Assembly (NCBI RefSeq): GCF_023015695.1
Contig: NZ_JALKAS010000001.1
Span: forward strand, 2,046,001 to 2,110,000
Origin: Jannaschia sp. S6380
Lineage (GTDB): Bacteria > Pseudomonadota > Alphaproteobacteria > Rhodobacterales > Rhodobacteraceae
Direction of reading: 5' to 3'
DNA length: 64,000 bases
Each line of letters opens with the position of its first letter. Position 1 is the first letter of the stretch. Position numbers and translations under genes: made by a program. This document shows, in pieces, positions 14,140 to 23,818 of this stretch. The notes under the pieces are model-generated. The model was not told where the DNA came from. It did not search any database and saw only the letters and a program-made list of their open reading frames with translations.

Positions 14140-15111
14140 ATGGTTCGATCGTCCGATCCCGCGCGCGTCCCCGGATCGATCCGCCTCGGTCCGATATGCG
14201 CAATCCCCGCACTATTGCTGGCCGCCCCCGGTCATGCGCAGGACCTGCGCCTGCGGCTGCCGCTGGATTGCACCTTGGGCGAGACCTGTTTCATCCAGCA
14301 ATATGTCGACGCCGATCCGGGGCCCGGGCACGCCGATTTCACGGGCGGTCCGCTTAGCTATGACGGCCACAAGGGAACGGATTTCCGCGTCTCCGACCTG
14401 GAGGCGATGGCGCTCGGCGTTCCCGTCCTCGCGCCGGCCCGGGGCACCGTACGCGGCACGCGCGACGGCATGCCGGACCGCATCATGACCGACCGGGCCG
14501 ATGTTGCCGACCGGGAATGCGGCAACGGTGTCGCCATCTCCCATGACGACGGTTGGGAGACGCAGCTTTGCCATTTGGCGCAGGGCTCGGTGCTGGTCGA
14601 CACCGGCGACGCGGTCGAGGCCGGCCAGCCGATCGGCCGGATCGGTCTGTCCGGCGCCTCGCAGTTCCCGCATGTCCACATCGCGGTGCGCCGCGACGGC
14701 GAGGTGGTGGACCCGTTCGTCGAAGGATTGTGGCTGGAGGCGCCGGCCTACGAACCGGGGGGCCTGCTGTCGGCGGGCTTCGCGGACGGCATTCCCGAAT
14801 ACGAGCAGGTGAAGGCGGGCACGGCCGATGCGGCGGATCTGCCGGCCGATGCCCCTGCCCTCGTGCTCTGGGGTTCGGTCTTCGGGGGGCGGGCGGGCGA
14901 CGTGATCGGGTTGACGATCACGGGCCCGGACGGAAACGAGGTGTTCGAACAGGAGATCGCGCTGGAGCGCACGCAGGCCGAGCTGTTTCGCGCCGCCGGC
15001 CGACGCCTTCGGGCCGAGCGATGGGATCCGGGAGCCTATGCCGGCCGGGTCATCCTGATGCGCGACGGGCAGGAGATCGACCGGCTGGATACGCAGGTCG
15101 TCCTGCGCTGA
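14140..15111 (+). CDS. M23 family metallopeptidase (exported)
   Basis: A 323-residue protein with an N-terminal signal-peptide-like region ending near PGHAQD. The M23/LytM zinc ligands are visible as GHKGTDF (H77, D81) and HVHI (H178, H180), spaced as in active lysostaphin-type enzymes. The C-terminal third (about 215-323) is an additional beta-rich domain of unknown role. The likely action is cleavage of peptidoglycan cross-links in the periplasm. The ATG at 14140 has AAGGAG 8 nt upstream. It converges with the rhodanese gene, whose stop is 3 bp away. Confidence 0.9.
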   Translation: MVRSSDPARVPGSIRLGPICAIPALLLAAPGHAQDLRLRLPLDCTLGETCFIQQYVDADPGPGHADFTGGPLSYDGHKGTDFRVSDLEAMALGVPVLAPARGTVRGTRDGMPDRIMTDRADVADRECGNGVAISHDDGWETQLCHLAQGSVLVDTGDAVEAGQPIGRIGLSGASQFPHVHIAVRRDGEVVDPFVEGLWLEAPAYEPGGLLSAGFADGIPEYEQVKAGTADAADLPADAPALVLWGSVFGGRAGDVIGLTITGPDGNEVFEQEIALERTQAELFRAAGRRLRAERWDPGAYAGRVILMRDGQEIDRLDTQVVLR

Positions 15112-15114
15112 CGG

Positions 15115-15489
15115 CTAGCGCGGCTCCGGCATCTCGACGTCACCGCCCGCCTCGCGCCACGCCTCGAAACCGCCATCCAGATGCGCGACCTCGAAGCCCA
15201 TGTCGGTCAGCGTCGCCGCCGCCAGGGCCGACCGCCACCCCATCGCGCAATGCAGGACGAACGGACCCGGACCGGCGAACACCTCGCGGTGATAGGGGCT
15301 GGCCGGGTCCCACCAGAATTCCAGCATCCCGCGCGGCGCATGGACCGAGCCGGGGATGAACCCCTTGGCCCGTTCGCGCACGTCGCGGATATCGACCACC
15401 ACGGCCTCGGGCGTCGCGCGCAGGCGGGCGACGTCCCATTCCTCGATCCGGGCACGGGCGTCGGCGACGAGCTGTTCGGCAGTTTTCAT
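15115..15489 (-). CDS. Rhodanese-like domain protein
   Basis: A 124-residue single-domain rhodanese. VVVDIRDVRER (31-40) is the first signature and Cys81 in HCAMGWRSA is the active-site cysteine, which would carry a persulfide. The active loop C-A-M-G-W-R has the length expected for a sulfurtransferase. The FIPGSVHAPRGMLEFW stretch is usual for this Rhodobacterales group. No signal peptide, so cytoplasmic. The start at 15489 is where similarity begins; the frame continues 16 codons upstream without recognisable content. Confidence 0.87.
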   Translation of the reverse strand: MKTAEQLVADARARIEEWDVARLRATPEAVVVDIRDVRERAKGFIPGSVHAPRGMLEFWWDPASPYHREVFAGPGPFVLHCAMGWRSALAAATLTDMGFEVAHLDGGFEAWREAGGDVEMPEPR

Positions 15490-15551
15490 GGCGCCCAAGT
15501 TGACGCGCCCGCGACCCGCAGGCAAGCCTGCCGCCAAAGAGGAGGGAACAC

Positions 15552-16289
15552 ATGGAACGCATCGCGCTCGTCACCGGGGCGGCTCAGGGGATCGGCCATG
15601 CCTGCGCCGAAGCCCTGGCCGAGGATGGTTGCAAGGTCGTGCTGGTCGACATCAAGGACAGCGTCCACGACGCCGCGACCAAGCTGGGTGGCCACGCCTA
15701 TGTCTGCGACATGGGCGACCCCGGCCAAATCGCGTCCCTGTTCGACAAGGTCGAGGCGGAGGTCGGGCCGGTCTCGGTCCTCGTGAACAACGCCGGCATC
15801 GCGGTGGCGGGCGATTTTCTGACCATGCCACTCGAGGATTTCCAGCGGGTCATCGACCTGAACCTCACGGGCGTGTTCCTCGCCACGCAGCGCGCCGCGC
15901 GCACCATGGTCGACCACGGGATCGAAGGCGCGATCGTCAACATGTCGTCCATCAACGCGCAGGTCGCGATCCCGGCCATCGCCGGATACTGCGCCTCGAA
16001 GGGCGGCGTGATGCAGCTGACCAAGGTCGCGGCACTGGCGCTCGCCCCCCACAATATCCGCGTCAACGCCGTCGGACCCGGCAGCATCGACACCGAGATG
16101 ATGGCCGCCGTGAACGCCGACCCCGCCGCCTTCGACCGCGCGATGTCGCGCACGCCGCTCAAGCGCCCCGGCACCGCACGCGAGATCGGCGACGTCGTGG
16201 CCTTCCTCGCCTCGCCCAAGGCCAGCTACGTCACGGGCGAGACCATCTATGTCGATGGCGGACGCCTCGGCCTCAACTATACGGTGTGA
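15552..16289 (+). CDS. Short-chain dehydrogenase/reductase
   Basis: A 245-residue classical SDR. TGAAQGIG (8-15) binds NAD(P), NNAG follows the fourth strand, Ser near 132 (MSSINAQ) and Y146-x-x-x-K150 form the catalytic set, and GPGSIDTEM is the substrate-loop region. It would oxidise a secondary alcohol or reduce a ketone; an Asp at the end of strand 2 (VLVDIKD) hints at NAD rather than NADP. GGAGGG precedes the start. It is 3 bp from the RidA gene, so the pair is likely one transcription unit handling a common substrate. Confidence 0.9.
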   Translation: MERIALVTGAAQGIGHACAEALAEDGCKVVLVDIKDSVHDAATKLGGHAYVCDMGDPGQIASLFDKVEAEVGPVSVLVNNAGIAVAGDFLTMPLEDFQRVIDLNLTGVFLATQRAARTMVDHGIEGAIVNMSSINAQVAIPAIAGYCASKGGVMQLTKVAALALAPHNIRVNAVGPGSIDTEMMAAVNADPAAFDRAMSRTPLKRPGTAREIGDVVAFLASPKASYVTGETIYVDGGRLGLNYTV

Positions 16290-16292
16290 TCC

Positions 16293-16634
16293 ATGATCGA
16301 ACGCAAGCATACCCGCGACCGGATGAGCCAGATCGTCATCAACGGCGACACGATCTACCTGGCCGGGCAGGTCGGCGAGGGCGAGACGGTCGCCGACCAG
16401 ACCCACGATTGCCTGGCCACGATCGACGGCCTGCTGGCCGAGGCCGGAAGCGACCGCGAGCATATCCTGCAGGCGGTGATCTGGCTGGCCGACATGGGTG
16501 ATTTCGACGCGATGAATGCGGTCTGGGACAAGTGGATCCCGCTGGGCCATGCGCCCGCGCGGGCCTGCGGCGAGTCGCGCCTGGCCGCGCCGCGCTACCG
16601 CGTCGAGATCACGGTGATCGCCGCCCGGGCCTGA
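16293..16634 (+). CDS. RidA family protein (enamine/imine deaminase-like)
   Basis: A 113-residue single-domain RidA/YjgF protein with the typical GDTIYLAGQVGEG core, DQTHDCLATIDGLLAEAGSD helix and a C-terminal segment PARACGESRLAAPRYRVEI, whose Arg matches the position that binds the substrate carboxylate in RidA. Such proteins hydrolyse reactive enamines/imines formed by PLP enzymes. It follows the SDR by 3 bp. A role tied to the SDR substrate is possible but not shown. Confidence 0.9.
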   Translation: MIERKHTRDRMSQIVINGDTIYLAGQVGEGETVADQTHDCLATIDGLLAEAGSDREHILQAVIWLADMGDFDAMNAVWDKWIPLGHAPARACGESRLAAPRYRVEITVIAARA

Positions 16635-16639
16635 ACCGG

Positions 16640-17566
16640 TCAGCGCCCGTGCGGATGCGCGCGGGCGTAGGTCTCCATCAGGTGGACGGTATCGACTGCC
16701 GTGTAGGCCTGCGTCGTCGACAGGGACGCGTGACCCAGCAGTTCCTGGATCGCACGCAGATCGCCGCCCGCTTCCAGCAGGTGCGTGGCGAAGCTGTGCC
16801 GCATGGCATGCGGCGTCGCGGTGGCGGGCAGGCCCAGTTGCATCCGCGCCCGCGCCATGACCCCGGCGATCAGCCGCGGGTTCAGGGCTCCGCCGCGCGC
16901 CCCGCGAAACAAGGGGGCATCCGGTTCGACCGCGTGGGGGCAGAGGGACAGATATCGGTCCACCGCCTCGCGCGCGACGGGCAGGACGGGGACGAGGCGG
17001 ACCTTCCCGCCCTTGCCGCGAATGCGCAGCGTATCGCAGAGCGGTGCATCCCGGCCGGTGAGCGAGAGCCCCTCCGATATCCGCAGGCCGCAACCATAGA
17101 GGAGCGTGACCACCGCCAGGTCCCGCGCGGCGATCCACGACGTCGGATGTAGTGCCCCGACCGTGGCGATGAGGTCCTGCGCTGCCGCCCGGGGCAACGG
17201 ACGTGGCAGAGGTTTCCGAAACCGCGGCGCCCGCGCCGACAGCACGGCGGTCGGGTCGAAACCTTCGCGTTCGGAAAGCCAGCGGATGAACGACTTCAGT
17301 GCCGAAAGGCGCCGGGCGACCGATCGCGGCCCGTTGCCGCGGCGCCGCTCCCCCGCCATCCAGGCGCGCAGGTCGGATGTCGTGATGCGGCCGATCTCGG
17401 CCAGGCCCATCGGCCCGCCGCGATGCGCGGCCATGAACGCCAGGATCGCCGCGACGTCGCGCCCATAGGCGCTCACGGTGTTCGCGGCCGCCCCCTCCAC
17501 ACCGCGCAGCCTGTCCAGCCATGCGGTCAGGGCGTCGCGCGCGCCGGGGCTGATCTCCAGTGTCAT
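16640..17566 (-). CDS. xerC: Tyrosine recombinase XerC
   Basis: A 308-residue site-specific recombinase. The N-terminal SAM-like domain (about 1-100) precedes the catalytic domain, where all key residues appear in order: Arg in YGCGLRISEG, Lys in GKGGKVRLVP, HAMRH (H-x-x-R), His in LGHASLSTTQ and the nucleophile Tyr in AYTAVD. With XerD it resolves chromosome dimers at dif. The ATG overlaps the TGA of the upstream DUF484 gene (ATGA). A DUF484-xerC pair is also found in gammaproteobacteria, which supports XerC over another tyrosine recombinase. Confidence 0.93.
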   Translation of the reverse strand: MTLEISPGARDALTAWLDRLRGVEGAAANTVSAYGRDVAAILAFMAAHRGGPMGLAEIGRITTSDLRAWMAGERRRGNGPRSVARRLSALKSFIRWLSEREGFDPTAVLSARAPRFRKPLPRPLPRAAAQDLIATVGALHPTSWIAARDLAVVTLLYGCGLRISEGLSLTGRDAPLCDTLRIRGKGGKVRLVPVLPVAREAVDRYLSLCPHAVEPDAPLFRGARGGALNPRLIAGVMARARMQLGLPATATPHAMRHSFATHLLEAGGDLRAIQELLGHASLSTTQAYTAVDTVHLMETYARAHPHGR

Positions 17567-18267
17567 GCCGCGGCCAGATGCCGCCGCAGGACGCGTTCGA
17601 AGGCGGAGGTGAGGAAGGTCAGCAGCTCGGTCCCCTGGTTGGCGCGAAACTGGTGCGGATCTTCGGCCCCGAAAGCCAGTAGCCCCGGCATTCGACCGGC
17701 ACCGAGATCCAACAGCAGCAGCGCCTCCGACCGGATCCAGGTCGCATCATCGCCGAAGATCTCGGCCGAAGCGGGGGCGCATTGGCGCAGCGTGACCTGG
17801 CGAAGCGGCACGTCGCGGCCAAGGGTGACGTAATCGCGGACGAATCCGGACGCGACCGGTGCGATCGTGTCGTGGGGCGCGTCCTCCGGCCCCATGGACT
17901 CCAGGACCAGTCGGACGCGGTCGACGCGCACGATGTCGGCAAGCTGACCGGGCAGGAGTTCCAGAAGTTCCGGCAAATCCCCCGCTTCCAGCAGCTTCAG
18001 GACGCAGCGATGGATCTGGTTCGTGCCGGCCAGGTTCTCGTAGGCGGCGGCGATGACGCTGCGATGCGTATCCTCCAGCCGATCGAGGCGCGCCTCCAGC
18101 CGTTCCATCGCGATCCCGCGCAGGTCGACGATATTCTTGCCCATCTGCCGCTCGTTGGCGACGATAAGCGCGCGCATCAGGTCGCGGTCTTCCAGGATCA
18201 TGTCGGGGTCGCTCAGGATGCGGTCACGCCAATCGGCGCCCTGCGCCCGCGCGGTCGTCTCTGCCAT
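17563..18267 (-). CDS. DUF484 family protein
   Basis: A 234-residue cytoplasmic protein. It opens with WRDRILSDPDMILEDRDLMRALI, the family's N-terminal signature, followed by a helical linker (about 40-75) and a GAF-like domain ending near FERVLRRHLA. The function is not established; conservation next to xerC suggests a link to chromosome maintenance. The ATG at 18267 is used because the domain starts there; the frame continues upstream into unrelated sequence. Its last four bases overlap xerC. Confidence 0.85.
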   Translation of the reverse strand: MAETTARAQGADWRDRILSDPDMILEDRDLMRALIVANERQMGKNIVDLRGIAMERLEARLDRLEDTHRSVIAAAYENLAGTNQIHRCVLKLLEAGDLPELLELLPGQLADIVRVDRVRLVLESMGPEDAPHDTIAPVASGFVRDYVTLGRDVPLRQVTLRQCAPASAEIFGDDATWIRSEALLLLDLGAGRMPGLLAFGAEDPHQFRANQGTELLTFLTSAFERVLRRHLAAA

Positions 18268-18451
18268 CTGCCTCTGCTCCGGTCTGCTGCCGTTTCGGGG
18301 GGGATAGCATGTGCGCGCGATCCGGCCACGCGGTTTTCCACGCGAATTGGGAACTTGGACGCCGAAGGATGCAGCCCTGCACCAGCCCGCCGTCCATCGC
18401 GCTTGCCAGGATCGAGGGGCGGCGCCTAGGTTCAAGGCCGGGAGGCCGGAC

Positions 18452-19057
18452 ATGACCGCGAGAGGGAACGACGACTCCGCCGCGCTGGCCCGCATCGCGC
18501 GCGAATGCGATGGCGATGGCGATCCGGACAAGGCGCGGCACCGGTCGCCGACCGGCGCGAGCATGCGGCATGCCCGGCTGCGCGCACTGGCAAGGGCCAA
18601 GCGGGACGGCACGATCCCGCGCATACGGCGCGGGGCCAGCCCGTTCCAGGCCTTGCGGCTGCATCGCTGGATCGGGGCAGCCGATGACGTCGCGGGGGAC
18701 GATGCGGCGGTCGAGGCGTTCGGACTCTGGGGCTCGTGGGACGATCCGACAGCGGCGGACACCGCCTATTGCCGTCGGCTGCGCCAAGATTTCTTTGCAA
18801 CCCTCGGTGATTTTGGGCGGGCGATCGACGATTATATCGACTGCATTTCTGGCCCGATCTCGGACGATGAGGGCGGCGGACCCGCGCCGGGGGGCATCCT
18901 GCCACAGGACGGCGATACCTCGGGCGGCCCGACGCCCGCGCCCGGCCCGATGGCGGACCCTTGCGACGCCCTGATGAACGAGGCGGACCTTCTGTCGGAG
19001 CAGTTGAGCCGTCTGGAGGACGAGCTGGAACGGTCCTGCGGGCCGCTCCAATCGTGA
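18452..19057 (+). CDS. Hypothetical protein, no recognised family
   Basis: A 201-residue protein that I do not recognise. The N-terminal half is basic (many Arg) with a segment RGASPFQALRLHRWIGAADD; the C-terminal half is acidic, with a Gly/Pro-rich linker (about 135-165) and a short predicted helix LMNEADLLSEQLSRLEDELE at the end. No signal peptide or membrane segment. Expression is supported by a perfect GGAGG (18441-18445) 6 nt before the ATG, and the reading frame ends cleanly 18 bp before the convergent fsa gene. Confidence 0.6.
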   Translation: MTARGNDDSAALARIARECDGDGDPDKARHRSPTGASMRHARLRALARAKRDGTIPRIRRGASPFQALRLHRWIGAADDVAGDDAAVEAFGLWGSWDDPTAADTAYCRRLRQDFFATLGDFGRAIDDYIDCISGPISDDEGGGPAPGGILPQDGDTSGGPTPAPGPMADPCDALMNEADLLSEQLSRLEDELERSCGPLQS

Positions 19058-19075
19058 CTGTCCGGACTGCCAACA

Positions 19076-19729
19076 TCAGACGATCTTGATGCCCGCCTCC
19101 TTGGCGTCCTTCACGAACTGGTCCAGCCCGTTCTTCGTCAGCGGATGGTCGATCATCTTGGAAATGACGGCGGGCGGCGCCGTCGCCACGTCGGCGCCCA
19201 TCAGGGCGGCGTCCTTCATGTGGTTCGCGCTGCGGATGGAGGCGGCGAGGATCTGCGTCTCGAACCCGTAATTGTCGTAGATCGTGCGGATGTCCTGGAT
19301 CAGGTCCATCCCGTCGATGTTCATGTCGTCCAGCCGACCGATGAACGGGCTGATATAGGTGGCACCGGCCTTGGCGGCCAGAAGCGCCTGATTGGCCGAG
19401 AAGCACAGCGTCACGTTCACCTTCGTGCCGTTGTCGGTCAGAATCTTGCAGACCCGCAGCCCCGCCCAGGTCAGCGGAACCTTGACGCAGACATTGGGTG
19501 CGATCGTGGCGAGGTGCTCGCCCTCCTTCAGCATCTGGTCGAAATCGACGGCGACAACCTCGGCCGAGACGGGGCCCTCGACCAGGTCGCAGATCTCCTT
19601 GGTGGCCTCCAGGATGTCGCGCCCCGATTTCAGGATCAGCGACGGGTTCGTGGTCACACCATCGACCATGCCGAGGTCGTTCAATTCGCGGATGGCGTCG
19701 ATGTCGGCGGTGTCTACGAAGAATTTCAT
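19076..19729 (-). CDS. fsa: Fructose-6-phosphate aldolase / small transaldolase
   Basis: A 217-residue class I aldolase of the short transaldolase family. [16 protein letters not shown] and [11 protein letters not shown] are the N-terminal signatures; K83 in [10 protein letters not shown] is the Schiff-base lysine. It cleaves fructose 6-phosphate to dihydroxyacetone and glyceraldehyde 3-phosphate, or acts as a transaldolase; the two cannot be separated confidently by eye. GAGGA precedes the ATG. Its closeness to priA is a common arrangement in Rhodobacteraceae. Confidence 0.92.
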   Translation of the reverse strand: MKFFVDTADIDAIRELNDLGMVDGVTTNPSLILKSGRDILEATKEICDLVEGPVSAEVVAVDFDQMLKEGEHLATIAPNVCVKVPLTWAGLRVCKILTDNGTKVNVTLCFSANQALLAAKAGATYISPFIGRLDDMNIDGMDLIQDIRTIYDNYGFETQILAASIRSANHMKDAALMGADVATAPPAVISKMIDHPLTKNGLDQFVKDAKEAGIKIV

Positions 19730-19794
19730 GGCGTCCTCGGGGCTGGTTTGCTTTCCTGCGGTGATACGCTCAACCCTGCGGAAGGACCATCCCC

Positions 19795-20424
19795 GTGGAT
19801 GTCACGCTCTGGCTTGCCTTCGTCGTCGCGTCGACCGCGCTCCTCATGGTGCCCGGCCCGACGATCCTTCTCGTGATGAGCTACGCGTTGGGCCAGGGGC
19901 GCCGCGTCGCGGTGGCCTCGGCGGGCGGGGTCGCGCTCGGCGACGCGGTGGCGATGACGGCATCGCTGGCCGGTCTGGGCGCGCTCGTGCTTGCCTCGGC
20001 CACCCTGTTCACCGTGCTGAAATGGTTCGGCGCGGCCTATCTGGTCTGGATGGGGATCAAGCTCTGGCGCGCCGCCGGGTCCGCCAAGCTGGGCGAAACG
20101 GACGCCGATCGTGCCGTCGCAGCGAGGGAGGTCTTCGGCCACGCCGCCCTCGTCACCGCGCTGAATCCCAAGAGCATCGTCTTCTTCATCGCCTTCGTGC
20201 CGCAGTTCCTGCGCCCCGATCAGCCGCTCCTCCCCCAATTCGCCATCCTGATCGTCACCTTCGTCACCCTCGCGACGCTGAACGCCCTTGCCTATGTCCT
20301 TCTCGCCGACCGGATGCGCGCGGGGCTGCGGCGCCCCTCGGTCCTGCGCGGCCTGACCCGCGCGGGCGGTGGCGCGCTCATTGTCATGGGCGCCGCGACC
20401 GCGTTGACGCGCCGCACCGCCTGA
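19795..20424 (+). CDS. LysE family amino acid exporter
   Basis: A 209-residue inner-membrane protein with about six hydrophobic segments and the family signature near the first one, [18 protein letters not shown]. The [21 protein letters not shown] stretch (about residues 75-95) is also typical of RhtB/LysE exporters. It would export a basic amino acid, homoserine/threonine or a similar metabolite. It starts with GTG at 19795, with GGAAGGA upstream. It shares a 65-bp divergent region with fsa. Confidence 0.88.
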   Translation: MDVTLWLAFVVASTALLMVPGPTILLVMSYALGQGRRVAVASAGGVALGDAVAMTASLAGLGALVLASATLFTVLKWFGAAYLVWMGIKLWRAAGSAKLGETDADRAVAAREVFGHAALVTALNPKSIVFFIAFVPQFLRPDQPLLPQFAILIVTFVTLATLNALAYVLLADRMRAGLRRPSVLRGLTRAGGGALIVMGAATALTRRTA

Positions 20425-20474
20425 CGCGACGCCGCCCTCTGGTATCGTCGCCTGTCCGGGGCGATATGGGGCGC

Positions 20475-22664
20475 ATGTCCCGCCAGCACCCTCCCGGCGC
20501 CCCCGTGGCCGTCCTGACGACGCAGCCGCTGGATCGCGCCCTCGACTACCGCGCGCCCGAGGGAGGCGTGACCGACGGCGCATTCGTCGAGGTGCCGCTG
20601 GGTCCGCGTCTCGTCCTCGGCGTGGTCTGGGGCGAGGCGGCGGGCGACTGGCCGGTCGAGAAGCTGCGCCGCGTCGCGCGCGTGCTCGACGTGCCGCCGA
20701 TGGCCGACGCCTTCCGCGACTTCCTGGAGCGGGCGGCCGCCTACACGCTGACGCCGCTTCCGGCCATGTTGCGCCTGGGGTTGCGGTCGCCCGGGCTGGG
20801 CGGGGCCGCGGGAAAGCGACGGCTCTATGCCCTCGGCACCGGCGATCCCGGGCGGGCGACACCCGCGCGCGAAAAGGTCCTGGCCATCCTGGAGGAGCGA
20901 CCGGAGGACGTGTTCGCACTGTCGGAACTGGCCGATCTGGCCGGGGTGTCGACCGGTGTGGTCAAGGGCCTCCTCCCCTCGGGCGCGGTGCGCGAAGTGA
21001 TGACGCCCCGCGATGCCGATTTCCCCCCGCTCGATCCCGCACGCCCGGGCAAGCCGCTGGCACCCGACCAGGCGGATGCCGCCCAGGTGCTGCGCGATGC
21101 GGTGGCCGGCGGCGGCTACGGCACGACGCTTCTGCGGGGCGTCACGGGGTCGGGCAAGACCGAGGTCTATCTGGAGGCCGTTGCCGAATGCCTGGCCCGC
21201 GGCAGGCAAGCCCTGGTGCTGTTGCCGGAGATCGCGCTGACGGCGGAGTTCCTGACCCGGGTGGAGGCCCGCCTCGGCGCGCGCCCCGCCGAATGGCATT
21301 CCGGCGTGACCCAGGCCGAACGTCGCCGCGCCTGGAAGAAGACCGCCGAAGGTCAGGCCGGGTTGGTCGTGGGCGCGCGGTCGTCGCTGTTCCTGCCGTT
21401 CCGCGACCTGGGCCTGGTCGTCGTCGACGAGGAACATGACACCTCCTACAAGCAGGAGGACGGCGTGCTGTATTCGGCGCGCGACATGGCGGTGCTGCGG
21501 GCGAGCTGCGAGGGTGCGCAGGTCGTCCTCGCCTCGGCCACGCCCTCGCTGGAAAGCTGGGTCAACGCCGAAGCCGGCAAGTATCGCCGGCTGGACCTGA
21601 CGTCGCGTTTCGGCGATGCGGTGCTGCCGAAGCTTGCCACGATCGACATGCGCGACGAACAGGTGCCGGCGGGCCGCTGGATCTCGCCGCGCCTGAAGGC
21701 CGCGATCGAAGCGCGCCTGATCGCGGGCGAACAGTCGCTCGTCTTCCTCAACCGCCGGGGCTACGCGCCCGTCACGCTCTGCCGGGCCTGCGGCCAGCAG
21801 GTCGCCTGCCACCAATGCGACGCGCGCATGGTCGAACACCGGTTCCAGAAACGTCTGATGTGCCACCAGTGCGGCGAGACCGCGCCGATCCCGCCCGCCT
21901 GTCCGTCCTGCGGCGTCGAGGGCAAGCTGGCCGCCGTCGGCCCCGGCGTCGAACGCATGGCCGAGGAGGTCACAGCCCTGTTCCCCGAAGCGCGCGTGGC
22001 GATCCTGTCGTCGGATCTCTTCGGTTCGGCGCGCAGCCTCAAGGCGCGGGTCGAGGAGATCGCCCAGGGCGGCGCGGACATCGTCGTGGGCACCCAGCTC
22101 GTGGCGAAGGGCCACAACTTTCCGAACCTGACCCTGGTGGGCGTGATCGACGCCGACCTGGGTCTGCAGGGGTCGGACCTCCGGGCCGCCGAACGGACGT
22201 TTCAGCTGATGCGCCAGGTCTCGGGGCGTGCGGGCCGTGCCGAGCGGCCGGGCGAGGCGCTGCTGCAGACTTTCCAGCCGGAACACCCCGTCATCCGCGC
22301 CATCCTGTCGGGGGACGAGGAGGCGTTCCTGCGCGAGGAGGCGGCGCAGCGCCGCGCGGCGGGTGTGCCCCCCTACGGCCGCATGGCCGGGATCGTGATC
22401 TCCGACCCGGAGGCGGCGACGGCCTTCGAACTGGGCCAGGCTCTGGCGCGGAACGCCGCCCCCCTGACCGGCATCGGAGCCGAGGTCTACGGCCCCGCCC
22501 CCGCGCCGATCGCGCGCATTCGTGGGCGCCATCGCGTGCGGCTGCTGGTCAAGGCGCCGCGGCAGGCGCCGATCCAGTCGGCGCTGTCGGAATGGGTCGC
22601 GGGCGTGACCGTTCCGCGCAGCACCCGGCTGAGCGTGGACATCGACCCGCAGAGCTTCCTTTGA
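20475..22664 (+). CDS. priA: Primosomal protein N' (replication restart helicase PriA)
   Basis: A 729-residue superfamily 2 helicase. The N-terminal DNA-binding region contains VAVLTTQPLDRALDYRAP; Walker A is GVTGSGKT at 222-229 and Walker B is VVVDEEHDTSYKQ. The zinc-binding module has eight cysteines in CRACGQQ, CHQCDAR, CHQCGET and CPSCGVEG. It reloads the replisome at collapsed forks. An in-frame ATG 9 bp upstream (20466) is an equally possible start. It follows lysE by 50 bp on the same strand. Confidence 0.96.
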   Translation: MSRQHPPGAPVAVLTTQPLDRALDYRAPEGGVTDGAFVEVPLGPRLVLGVVWGEAAGDWPVEKLRRVARVLDVPPMADAFRDFLERAAAYTLTPLPAMLRLGLRSPGLGGAAGKRRLYALGTGDPGRATPAREKVLAILEERPEDVFALSELADLAGVSTGVVKGLLPSGAVREVMTPRDADFPPLDPARPGKPLAPDQADAAQVLRDAVAGGGYGTTLLRGVTGSGKTEVYLEAVAECLARGRQALVLLPEIALTAEFLTRVEARLGARPAEWHSGVTQAERRRAWKKTAEGQAGLVVGARSSLFLPFRDLGLVVVDEEHDTSYKQEDGVLYSARDMAVLRASCEGAQVVLASATPSLESWVNAEAGKYRRLDLTSRFGDAVLPKLATIDMRDEQVPAGRWISPRLKAAIEARLIAGEQSLVFLNRRGYAPVTLCRACGQQVACHQCDARMVEHRFQKRLMCHQCGETAPIPPACPSCGVEGKLAAVGPGVERMAEEVTALFPEARVAILSSDLFGSARSLKARVEEIAQGGADIVVGTQLVAKGHNFPNLTLVGVIDADLGLQGSDLRAAERTFQLMRQVSGRAGRAERPGEALLQTFQPEHPVIRAILSGDEEAFLREEAAQRRAAGVPPYGRMAGIVISDPEAATAFELGQALARNAAPLTGIGAEVYGPAPAPIARIRGRHRVRLLVKAPRQAPIQSALSEWVAGVTVPRSTRLSVDIDPQSFL

Positions 22665-22735
22665 CCGCCCGGGCACCATTGCGGGCCGGACGCGGGATGC
22701 ATAGAACGGCGCGACCCAGCCCGGAGTGCCCGAGG

Positions 22736-23818
22736 ATGACCAGAGCGCCCGCCCCGCAACCGGGGATCCTTGAGATCGACCTCTACCAGGGTGGCGCGTC
22801 GAAGGTGGAGGGCGTCGACGACATCGTCAAGCTGTCCTCGAACGAAAATCCGCACGGACCCCCGCAAAGCGCGCAGGACGCCGCACGTGCCGCCGCCGAG
22901 CGGATGCATCTCTATCCGCCGACCGACCATGCCGCGCTGCGCGCCGCCATCGCCGCGGTGCACGACCTCGACCCCGACCGCATCGTCTGCGGTGTCGGAT
23001 CGGACGAGATCATCCACCTGCTGTGCCAGGCCTATGCCGGGCCGGGCGACGAGGTGCTGCACACCGAACACGGCTTCGCCATGTACGCGATCAGTGCCCG
23101 CGCCGCAGGGGCCACGCCCGTCAAGGTGCCCGAGCGCGACCGCCGCGTCGCGGTCGACACGCTGCTGGACGGCATGACGGAGGCGACGCGGCTGGTCTTC
23201 ATCGCCAACCCGGCGAACCCGACCGGCACCATGATCGGCGGGCAGGACATGGTGCGGCTGGCCGATGGTCTACCCGATGGCTGCCTGCTGGTCCTCGACG
23301 GGGCCTATGCGGACTACGTCGCCGATTTCGACGGGGGCCTCGGATTGGCCCAGGGGCGCGAGAACGTGATCGTCACGCGCACCTTCTCCAAGATGTACGG
23401 TCTGGGCGGCATGCGGGTCGGCTGGGGCTATGTGCCGCGCGACGTGGCGGGCGTGCTCAATCGGATCCGGGGGCCGTTCAACCTGTCGAACGTGGCGCTC
23501 GCCGCCGCCGAGGCCGCCATCCGCGACCGCGCCTTCGCGGACCGCTGCCGCGCCGACAATGCCGCGCAGCGCGCCCGGCTGCGCGCCGGCCTGGCGGAAC
23601 TGGGCATCCCGAGCGATCCGTCGGAAGCGAACTTCGTCCTGGCCCGTTTCGCAGACCAAAACGAGGCCGCCGACTGCGATGCCTTCCTGCGGACGCGCGG
23701 CGTGATCGTCCGTCATCCGTCGGGCTACGGCTTCCCGGATTGCCTGCGGATCACCGTGGGCGATGCCGCCGGGGTCGACCGGCTGCTGGAGACCGTCGCC
23801 GCGTGGCGGGCCCGATGA
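22736..23818 (+). CDS. hisC: Histidinol-phosphate aminotransferase
   Basis: A 360-residue fold-type I aminotransferase. KLSSNENPHGPP near the N-terminus, FIANPANPTGT in the middle and the PLP lysine K219 in TRTFSKMYGLGGMRVGW are as in HisC. It transfers the amino group to imidazole-acetol phosphate in histidine synthesis. Because it is coupled (ATGA) to tyrA, it may also serve as an aromatic aminotransferase, as in other bacteria with this gene pair; that is inference. GGAG lies about 10 nt before the ATG. Confidence 0.92.
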   Translation: MTRAPAPQPGILEIDLYQGGASKVEGVDDIVKLSSNENPHGPPQSAQDAARAAAERMHLYPPTDHAALRAAIAAVHDLDPDRIVCGVGSDEIIHLLCQAYAGPGDEVLHTEHGFAMYAISARAAGATPVKVPERDRRVAVDTLLDGMTEATRLVFIANPANPTGTMIGGQDMVRLADGLPDGCLLVLDGAYADYVADFDGGLGLAQGRENVIVTRTFSKMYGLGGMRVGWGYVPRDVAGVLNRIRGPFNLSNVALAAAEAAIRDRAFADRCRADNAAQRARLRAGLAELGIPSDPSEANFVLARFADQNEAADCDAFLRTRGVIVRHPSGYGFPDCLRITVGDAAGVDRLLETVAAWRAR

